From Bremerella volcania (GTDB lineage: Bacteria > Planctomycetota > Planctomycetia > Pirellulales > Pirellulaceae), in the NCBI RefSeq assembly GCF_007748115.1, contig NZ_CP036289.1, forward strand, positions 4,092,001 through 4,156,000: a stretch of 64,000 nucleotides of DNA, given 5' to 3'. The notes under the pieces are model-generated. The model saw only the letters and a program-made list of their open reading frames with translations. It was not told the DNA's origin and ran no database searches. Below, piece after piece: positions 54,371 through 61,071 of the stretch (position 1 is the first letter of the stretch; each line of letters begins with the position of its first letter). The position numbers and the translations under genes are program-made.

Positions 54371-55891
54371 ATGAAACTCCGAATCTGGAACCTTGTCTTT
54401 CTGGCGCTGCTGGCCACCACGGCAGTGCCTCTGATGGCTGACGACTTTCACTTTCACCATGAACATGTGCTCGGGACGTCTTTGCACCTGGCCATTTCAT
54501 GCGAGGACAAAGCGAGGGCCTCCATCATTGAGCGAAGCGTCCTTCAGGAAATTGATCGACTCGACGGCGTGCTCAGCCGCTGGGACGACCAAAGCGAGTT
54601 CATGGCCTGGCAAGCTGGCCATACGACCTTAGTCTCTGAAGATCTCGCCACCGTTCTACAGCGTGCGGACTATTGGCGAAACGCCACCCGCCATGCGTTC
54701 GACGTTCGCGCGGAAGCCATATCTAGCATGTGGAGGGACGCTGCTAAGAATGGCCATGCTCCCACCGACACGCAGCGACGACAACTCGCCGCTAAGCTAG
54801 AAGCCGCTCCCTACGCATGCACCAGTGACGGATCAATCGGGCGAGGTGACGACCTGGTCGTCAGTTTGGACGGCCTCGCCAAAGGCTACATTCTGGATCG
54901 AGTGTGTGATCTCGTGCAGCGAGAATATCCTGAGACACGTGATTTTCTCATCAACATCGGCGGTGACCTGCGAAAACTGGGAGACCAGCCGCTAGAGATT
55001 GCGATCGAGAATCCTCGCGATGCCTCGGAGGGCGTTCAACCACTACAAACGTTTGTCGTCGCTCAGCCGATCGCGATAGCGACCAGTGGAAGTTACCGCC
55101 GCTATCAGACCCTTGGCGATCGCCGGGTGTCGCATATTCTCGATCCCCGAACCTGCTTGCCGGCCGAACTTACTCAATCGGTTACGGTCGTCAGCACTTT
55201 GGCGATTGATGCCGATGCCCTGGCCACTTCGGTGAGTGTTCTGGGGCCGGTGGATGGGCTCGCTTTAATTGAAAGCCTGGAGGACACCGAGTGCTGCCTC
55301 GTCACCGCCTCGGGAAAACTCGTGACCTCCAGCGGATGGCCGCTCGGCACTGGAGAAGCAAACTCGCTCAAGCTCGTTGCCAACGAGGACGCGCCGAAAG
55401 CCGAACACGGTCTGTTCGTCGACTTCACAATTCAGCGAGCCGAAGGGGGGCGATATCGCCGTCCGTATGTTGCCATGTGGTTGGAAGACGCTGAAGGTTT
55501 TCCGGTCAAAACGGAAATTCTCTGGATGCAAACGGAGCAGCCTGGCCCTCGATGGCATCGCGATTTGACGCGTTGGTATCGCAATGACCGCCTCCGCAAA
55601 ACGGTCGAGAACATCGATCTGATTGACACCATTTCCGGGGTAACGCGTGGCCCAGGCGAATACAAAGCTCACTTCGACGGAACCGACAATCTCGACCTGC
55701 CGCTGGCCGCCGGCAAATATACTCTGTGCCTGGAAGTCGCACGCGAACATGGAACATATCAGATCATTCGCGAGACCTTCGAGTGGGGCGATAAGCCGAT
55801 CGCCGAGAAGAAGCTGAAAGGGAACGTGGAAGTCGGATCGATGTCATATCGCTTCGTTCCCCTGGCAGCCACGGACAAAGAGGCCCCATGA
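54371..55891 (+). CDS. ApbE-type FAD:protein FMN transferase fused to DUF2271
   Basis: 506 residues from the ATG at 54371; a TTG at 54356 adds five codons. A signal peptide is at about 1-27, followed by HFHHEHVLGTSLHLAI. The ApbE domain at about 30-325 has HAFDVRAEAI, VSLDGLAKGYILDRVCD, LINIGGDLRKLG, and VSHILDPRTCLPAE with the metal-site region IDADALATSVSVLG. Compared with the first ApbE (25320) the substrate-loop residues differ (LDGLAKGY for LGGIAKGY). Residues about 335-500 match DUF2271: FTIQRAEGGRYRRPYVAMWL, DLTRWYRND, DLPLAAGKYTLCLEVAREHG. DUF2271 is an exported beta domain often adjacent to PepSY proteins. Its stop overlaps the PepSY start (ATGA). The fusion suggests self-contained flavinylation of a partner. 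Confidence 0.88.
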   Translation: MKLRIWNLVFLALLATTAVPLMADDFHFHHEHVLGTSLHLAISCEDKARASIIERSVLQEIDRLDGVLSRWDDQSEFMAWQAGHTTLVSEDLATVLQRADYWRNATRHAFDVRAEAISSMWRDAAKNGHAPTDTQRRQLAAKLEAAPYACTSDGSIGRGDDLVVSLDGLAKGYILDRVCDLVQREYPETRDFLINIGGDLRKLGDQPLEIAIENPRDASEGVQPLQTFVVAQPIAIATSGSYRRYQTLGDRRVSHILDPRTCLPAELTQSVTVVSTLAIDADALATSVSVLGPVDGLALIESLEDTECCLVTASGKLVTSSGWPLGTGEANSLKLVANEDAPKAEHGLFVDFTIQRAEGGRYRRPYVAMWLEDAEGFPVKTEILWMQTEQPGPRWHRDLTRWYRNDRLRKTVENIDLIDTISGVTRGPGEYKAHFDGTDNLDLPLAAGKYTLCLEVAREHGTYQIIRETFEWGDKPIAEKKLKGNVEVGSMSYRFVPLAATDKEAP

Positions 55892-56505
55892 GGTCGGATG
55901 AACAGACGCCTCGCCGTCGTCGGTCATGGTATGCCGCTAGTGCCAAGCTAACGCGTTGGCTACATACCTATTTGTCGATGATTAGTTTCGCGACGCTGCT
56001 CTTCTTCTCCGCCACAGGACTCACCCTGAACCATCCAACTTGGTTCGGGGCAGACGAGGTCGTTATTCGCGAGTATGAAGGCTCGTTCCCAACTTCCGAG
56101 TTGGCCGATGAAGTGGATAAGCTATCGATTGCTGAGCACCTTCGCGCCACGCATCATCTCCAAGGGAAAGTTGCCGAGTTTGAGGTCTCGGACTTCGATT
56201 GCATGGTAACTTTCAAGAGTCCCGGTTATGTCGCAGACGTGTTCATCGACCGCGAGACCGGCAAGTATACGGTCAGTGAGGCATCCAGCGGGGCAATCGC
56301 CATCATGAATGACCTCCATAAGGGCCGCGATTCCGGCCCAGAGTGGTCGTGGGTGATCGACGTCTCGGCGATTCTTATGGTGTTGGTTTCCGTGACAGGT
56401 CTCGTCCTTTTGTTGTTCCTAAAGCGTCAACGCAACGCGGGGCTGATCGTGACCGTGGCGGGCACCATCCTTTTGGTCGTTGCCTGGCTGCTCTGGGTTC
56501 CGTAG
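55888..56505 (+). CDS. PepSY-associated TM helix protein
   Basis: 205 residues, starting 4 bases inside the end of the ApbE-DUF2271 gene. A basic N-terminus is followed by TM1 (TYLSMISFATLLFFSATGLT), an extracytoplasmic PepSY-like domain at about 50-140 (VADVFIDRETGKYTVSEA), LHKGRDSGPEWSWVIDVS, then two TM helices at about 150-175 and 182-203. This is the short PepSY_TM type, related to sections of ferric/flavin reductases and PiuB-like proteins. It has few His that could bind haem (LHTYLS, DLHKGRD), so electron transport across the membrane is possible but unproven. Confidence 0.85.
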   Translation: MRSDEQTPRRRRSWYAASAKLTRWLHTYLSMISFATLLFFSATGLTLNHPTWFGADEVVIREYEGSFPTSELADEVDKLSIAEHLRATHHLQGKVAEFEVSDFDCMVTFKSPGYVADVFIDRETGKYTVSEASSGAIAIMNDLHKGRDSGPEWSWVIDVSAILMVLVSVTGLVLLLFLKRQRNAGLIVTVAGTILLVVAWLLWVP

Positions 56506-56552
56506 GGATTTACTCGCGAAATCCATGTGAAAAACACCATATAACCAATCGC

Positions 56553-56588
56553 GGCCCCCTGACTGACACTTTGGGGGTCATTTCTTAC
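56553..56588 (+). terminator. Hairpin after the PepSY gene
   Basis: GGCCCCC (56553-56559) pairs with GGGGGTC (56573-56579, one G-U) with a 13-nt loop, followed by ATTTCTT. It lies about 48 bases after the stop. The rest of the 359-bp gap to the kinase gene has no feature I can support. Confidence 0.5.
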
Positions 56589-56864
56589 CCACGGATTTTC
56601 ACCTTGAAATTGGTTTGCATCGGTCGATTGATGCAACGTAAAATCGGGGGAGCCTAATTCATTAAGGTCTTACTGGAGCGGAAGTTTCGCAAATCACGGT
56701 AGTAAGTTCCCCAGTTGGCGAAACGCCTGGATGGATCTCTGCGTAACCATCTGTGGTCTTTTATTGACACCTTATTGGGGGATTTTTGGCAACAGCTGCG
56801 CAACCGTTTCGATAACTTCGACAGATTATCGGAATAGCGGGATGCTAATTTCAGCGATTCAGGG

Positions 56865-58556
56865 ATGTGCTTGAGTCGAGCGATTGCAACGCGTCCCATG
56901 CCGATGAGCCGCTGCCTGGGCCTGATTAGGTTCGGAGCCACCAAGCGTGAACTTCCCAGCGGAGGCGATGATTTGATTCGGATTGAAGTGAAGAAGGGCC
57001 CGATGCAAGGTCGGGTCTATGAGTTTGAAGGACACGATATTTTCCTCTTCGGGCGCGACGAGCAGCATTGTCACGCTTCGATCCAGGAAGATCCGTTCGT
57101 CTCGCGTCATCATTTCTTGCTTGAGGTCAATCCGCCCCTCTCTCGGCTTCGTGACTTGGGAAGCCGTAACGGCACGTTTGTCAACGGAAAGAAACATGGT
57201 GGCCGTGTGACGTTTGCCAGCCTTGAGAATGAAGGCAAAGTCGGCGGTTCATCGGTCGACCTGACTAACGGCGACGTCATCACAGCTGGCAAGACCGTCT
57301 TCCAGGTCTTTGTCGAAGAAAAGAAAGCCATAACGGCGACATGTGTCTTCGATAAGTTCGTGGAGGAAGACTCGCAGGAAGTTTCCTCGGGTGGTGATAT
57401 TCGTCGCACCATTACCGAACTGCCACCTCCCAGTCCTTCGTCGGCGGTTGGCCGGCAAACGATGCACGAATTACCGCCGTCGATGCCCGGCAATGCGGGG
57501 CGACAAACGATCAACGAATTGCCTCAACCGGCCCCCGGATCGAATGTCGGCAGGCAGACGATCAACGAGATGCCGCCACCGGCCGACATTTCACAGGTCG
57601 CCGGACGAGCCACGATGGTCGAAGGCGCAAATGCTCCGAATGGTGCATTTGGCAGTCGGATCGGTCATAGCGATCATGCCTACGAAGCCCCTGAACGCCA
57701 GCCAGGCGAGTTCCCCATTCTGGATGGTTTCGAGTTCAAAGAATTTCTGGGCGCGGGTGGCTTGGGCGAGGTCTACCTTGCTCGGCGAACGATCGACGAC
57801 AGCCCCGTGACCGTCAAGTTCTTGAGATCTCGCATCAACGTAAGCCATGATGCACGTGACGCCTTCTTGAAGAGCATGCAAGTCAGCGGTCGACTTCGTC
57901 ATCGCAATATCGTGCAGTCCTTCGGGACTGGCAGCATTGGCAACGAATTCTACGTCATCAACGAGTACTGCGACGGCGGGCCACTCGCCAAATTGTTTCG
58001 TCAGAAAAAGACGAACGTGCAGCCCAAACACATTGCCGTTTCGCTCTACTTGCTGCTAGACGGCCTGGCATTCGCTCACGAAAAGGGGCTCGTGCATCGC
58101 GATCTGAAGCCTTCTAACTTGCTGGCTGCCAAACGCAACAAACGCTGGATTCCCAAGATTGCTGATTTCGGTCTGACCAAAGACTTTGAAAAGGCAGGCT
58201 TTTCCGGAATGACGGCGACCGGCACCTACACCGGTAGTTTCCCTTACATGCCGCGCGAGCAATTGACCGACTACAAGTACGTGAACCCTGCCAGCGACGT
58301 CTTCAGTATGGGCGCCAGTTTTTATCGCATCATCACCGGCCGATACCCTCGTGGTGACGAGAAAGGCAGCGATCCATTGGCGCTGATCCTCAGCGGCGAA
58401 GTTCAGCCGCTGCGAAAGCGCTACCCTGGCTTTCACCCTGGTCTGGCCGATGTGCTCGACACGTCGCTGCAGACGGAATGCTGTGAACGTTTCCCCAATG
58501 CTCGTGAAATGCAAAACGCGCTTCGAGTGGTTATGAAAAAGGAAGGATGGTTGTAG
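56865..58556 (+). CDS. FHA-domain Ser/Thr protein kinase with a repeated RxT(I/M)xELP linker
   Basis: 563 residues. An FHA domain lies at about 40-150: IFLFGRDEQHCHASIQ, VSRHHFLLEV, LGSRNGTFVNGKK, which bind phosphothreonine. A Pro-rich linker at about 182-262 has repeats around Thr: RRTITELPPP, GRQTMHELPPS, GRQTINELPQP, GRQTINEMPPP and GRATMVEG. The kinase domain at about 285-560 shows the glycine loop GAGGLGEVYLARR, Lys in VTVKFL, VHRDLKPSNL, ADFGLTKD, and YMPREQ in place of the usual APEQ. It lacks a TM segment. It overlaps the next gene by 10 bases. I infer that the linker threonines are self-phosphorylated and bound by an FHA domain. Confidence 0.9.
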   Translation: MCLSRAIATRPMPMSRCLGLIRFGATKRELPSGGDDLIRIEVKKGPMQGRVYEFEGHDIFLFGRDEQHCHASIQEDPFVSRHHFLLEVNPPLSRLRDLGSRNGTFVNGKKHGGRVTFASLENEGKVGGSSVDLTNGDVITAGKTVFQVFVEEKKAITATCVFDKFVEEDSQEVSSGGDIRRTITELPPPSPSSAVGRQTMHELPPSMPGNAGRQTINELPQPAPGSNVGRQTINEMPPPADISQVAGRATMVEGANAPNGAFGSRIGHSDHAYEAPERQPGEFPILDGFEFKEFLGAGGLGEVYLARRTIDDSPVTVKFLRSRINVSHDARDAFLKSMQVSGRLRHRNIVQSFGTGSIGNEFYVINEYCDGGPLAKLFRQKKTNVQPKHIAVSLYLLLDGLAFAHEKGLVHRDLKPSNLLAAKRNKRWIPKIADFGLTKDFEKAGFSGMTATGTYTGSFPYMPREQLTDYKYVNPASDVFSMGASFYRIITGRYPRGDEKGSDPLALILSGEVQPLRKRYPGFHPGLADVLDTSLQTECCERFPNAREMQNALRVVMKKEGWL

Positions 58557-59932
58557 AGCGGATGGGATCGAAGAAGGTGTGGATCGTTGGTGCTCGCGAT
58601 ACCTGCGACATCGTCATCGATGAGCCTACGGTATCCGGCGAACATTGCCGTCTGGAATTCGATGACGGTCGAGTGTTCATCGAGGACCTCCAGTCCACCA
58701 ACGGCACATTTATCAACGGCGAACGGATCTACAAGAAGAAACAGATTCATCCCGACGCACTGGTGACCCTGGGGCGAAACGTCACCATGCCCATGCCCTC
58801 GCAGCTTTCCGGTCCGAAGCCTCCGCCGGAATTGCCCAAGGAAAGTGCTTCGGCCGCAGGTAGTGCGGAAGAAGCGCCCTTCCCCGCACATTTGATGATC
58901 GCCGGTGGCGTTGGCGTCACGATACTTCTTTTGATCATCCTGTTCGCTATCATGGCTTGGAGCGGCGGCTCTAAGGAAAGCCCGCCGGTCGCCGACAACC
59001 AGGAAGACGTCGGCTTGACCGATCCGAGCCCCGGCAAGAACAATCCTCCCAGCAACGATCCCACGCCACAGCCACCCAAGAATAATCCCCCGGAACCAAC
59101 GCCAAAGCCTCAAGAGACCGTCGCGCAGCACTCTCCCGAAGAGGCAATCTACGTGCTGGCGGTTGCCGATGAGAATCTTGAACAGCCGTATCGCATAGGA
59201 ACGGGGCTCGCGATTGGTCCCCACACGATTCTTACAACGGGGACCGCCAAGACGATTTCTGAACTTGCCCGGCAAAGGTTTCCTGAATTGATGCTGCTCG
59301 GCCCCAAAAAGCTGACGATCACTCAGTTTGTTCCGCATCCCACGTATGTGGCGGCGATGAAGGAAGGAGACGGGGCTGAGGCCAGGTTTCATAACATCTA
59401 CTCACAGATCGACATGAACGACATCAGTGGCGATCTAAAGAAAACGCTTGAGGATGCTTATCGCCATTTCATGGTGATCGCGGAGAAACCTCATCACTAC
59501 GACGTGGCCGTCATTCATGTGCAAGAGACACTTCCTTACTGGCTGCCAATGGCCGATACCGCAACGCTGCCGCCACTTTCCAAGTTGACCCTTGTAGGGC
59601 ATGGCTTTGATCGAGTCGCGCCATTTATTCCGCCCAATAGCGAATTGCCGATCGACGAGAAGACCGTACGCATTCAAAGTTCGGTGGGCGAAGCCGGCGC
59701 AGAAGAGAATGCCCGGCTGCTGATTGCCAAGTTTGATTCGCTTACCCCTACCGCTCACCTTGAAACGAACTGGAATGGATCCGCTCTGCTGAATTCTCAA
59801 GGAGAACTCGTTGCCATCTACTCGCGTCTCACACCGGAAATGACCTTGGGTTCTCCCCCCACGGGTCAAACGTTCGACGCGACCGTGATTCCCGACGTGA
59901 TGCCGTTTATCCGCCGGTTTTCAAAAAACTAA
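58547..59932 (+). CDS. FHA-TM protein with a degenerate trypsin-like extracytoplasmic domain
   Basis: 461 residues; ATG 58547 has a strong GGAAGG site and overlaps the kinase gene by 10 bases. A cytoplasmic FHA domain at about 5-85 (DIVIDEPTVSGEHCRLEF, LQSTNGTFINGERIY) is followed by a single TM helix at about 122-145 (IAGGVGVTILLLIILFAIMA) and a Pro/Asn-rich stalk to about 195. The C-terminal domain resembles a trypsin-like fold: YRIGTGLAIGPHTILTTGTA aligns with the His region but lacks the catalytic His, HHYDVAVIHV keeps the Asp, and NWNGSALLNSQGELVAIY lies where GNSGGP is expected. It is probably an inactive binding module. It would link phospho-Thr signals inside to something outside. Confidence 0.8.
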   Translation: MVVERMGSKKVWIVGARDTCDIVIDEPTVSGEHCRLEFDDGRVFIEDLQSTNGTFINGERIYKKKQIHPDALVTLGRNVTMPMPSQLSGPKPPPELPKESASAAGSAEEAPFPAHLMIAGGVGVTILLLIILFAIMAWSGGSKESPPVADNQEDVGLTDPSPGKNNPPSNDPTPQPPKNNPPEPTPKPQETVAQHSPEEAIYVLAVADENLEQPYRIGTGLAIGPHTILTTGTAKTISELARQRFPELMLLGPKKLTITQFVPHPTYVAAMKEGDGAEARFHNIYSQIDMNDISGDLKKTLEDAYRHFMVIAEKPHHYDVAVIHVQETLPYWLPMADTATLPPLSKLTLVGHGFDRVAPFIPPNSELPIDEKTVRIQSSVGEAGAEENARLLIAKFDSLTPTAHLETNWNGSALLNSQGELVAIYSRLTPEMTLGSPPTGQTFDATVIPDVMPFIRRFSKN

Positions 59933-59961
59933 TCGTGTTTAGAGCAGAGGAATATAGATCG

Positions 59962-61062
59962 ATGTCCCGACCCACCAATCTGATTTGCCTATGCTTGGCA
60001 GTGCTGTTTGCACCGGCAGTCGCGGCTCAGGCACAACAAGTTGTCGTCGAAGATGATTCGCGTCCCTGGTACTACTCGCGTTCGCCGCACATGGAAGTCG
60101 GTCTCATCTTCGGTCAAGCCGAACTGATCCGAGCCCAAGGCGAAGCTGCCGTTGATTATCAAACGGCTCGCGCAATTGCAGCCGATGCCTACGACAAGGA
60201 ATTGGACAACGCCCTGAAAGCGGTTGAGATTTACTTCGAACGCCGCGCCGTGCGAGATGCCAAGGTCCTGAAGAATCATCTCGACGAGGCCGATACCCGC
60301 AAGGAAAAGGCGCTCCGCCGATTGGTCGATCATCCGGATCTCACCGGAGAAGGCATCACCAACGGAGCGGCTTTAAACACGATGAAAGAAGCACTGCGGT
60401 CAAGCGTTCTTTCGTTTGACTACTTGAACGATGACATCGAAGTGGCCGAGTTGATGGCTCGCTTCCAATTGACGCCTGACGACCTCTCGAAGATCAATCT
60501 GAAACTGACCAACGTCCGTGGCGAGACAGGCGTATTCCAGGCCGACACCGGCAAGCTCGGCAGCTTCCAATGGTGGCCTCATCTTCTGCAGAACGAGAGA
60601 TTCAAGGAAGACCGCGAAAAGATCGAGAACAATCTGGAAGAAGTACGTCAGGCTGCTTCCCAGCAAACGGAAATCGATCCGATTCTGATCGATAAACTCG
60701 AAAACTCGATTCTGCAATTGGCCAACAAATTCCTTCAGGAAGTCGATGGACAGGCGATGGCCCGCAAAGGAGTCGCCGAGTACTACTTCTACCGCGAGTC
60801 GGAGCAACACCTGCAAAGCCTGTCGCATGCAGCTCGCCGTTTGAAGCGAGTTGGCAAAGCGGATGGAGCCTTGGTCATCAATGGCTACAACCCTTCGGTT
60901 GACGGTAAGAACTTGACCTCGCTCCTCTCGTACATGGTTCGCAACGGGGTTGAATTTGCCCCGCCTGAGCCAGGCAACGAGAATACCTATCAAAAGCTGT
61001 TTGAGATGGCGAAGAGCCTTTACGTTGCAACTTCAGCCGCTGATCCCAATCCCAATCCGTAG
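59962..61062 (+). CDS. Exported helical protein of unknown function, third gene of the FHA-kinase unit
   Basis: 366 residues from the ATG at 59962, with AGAGGAA upstream; a GTG at 59935 is possible but weaker. Signal peptide (LICLCLAVLFAPAVAAQAQQ). The mature part is rich in charged helices, with probable coiled coil at about 75-120 (DKELDNALKAVEIYFERRAV) and 225-250 (EDREKIENNLEEVRQAA). No family recognised. It follows the FHA-TM gene after 29 bases. It could be the extracytoplasmic partner of that protein's pseudo-protease domain. Confidence 0.65.
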   Translation: MSRPTNLICLCLAVLFAPAVAAQAQQVVVEDDSRPWYYSRSPHMEVGLIFGQAELIRAQGEAAVDYQTARAIAADAYDKELDNALKAVEIYFERRAVRDAKVLKNHLDEADTRKEKALRRLVDHPDLTGEGITNGAALNTMKEALRSSVLSFDYLNDDIEVAELMARFQLTPDDLSKINLKLTNVRGETGVFQADTGKLGSFQWWPHLLQNERFKEDREKIENNLEEVRQAASQQTEIDPILIDKLENSILQLANKFLQEVDGQAMARKGVAEYYFYRESEQHLQSLSHAARRLKRVGKADGALVINGYNPSVDGKNLTSLLSYMVRNGVEFAPPEPGNENTYQKLFEMAKSLYVATSAADPNPNP

Positions 61063-61071
61063 TCGCGGTCT

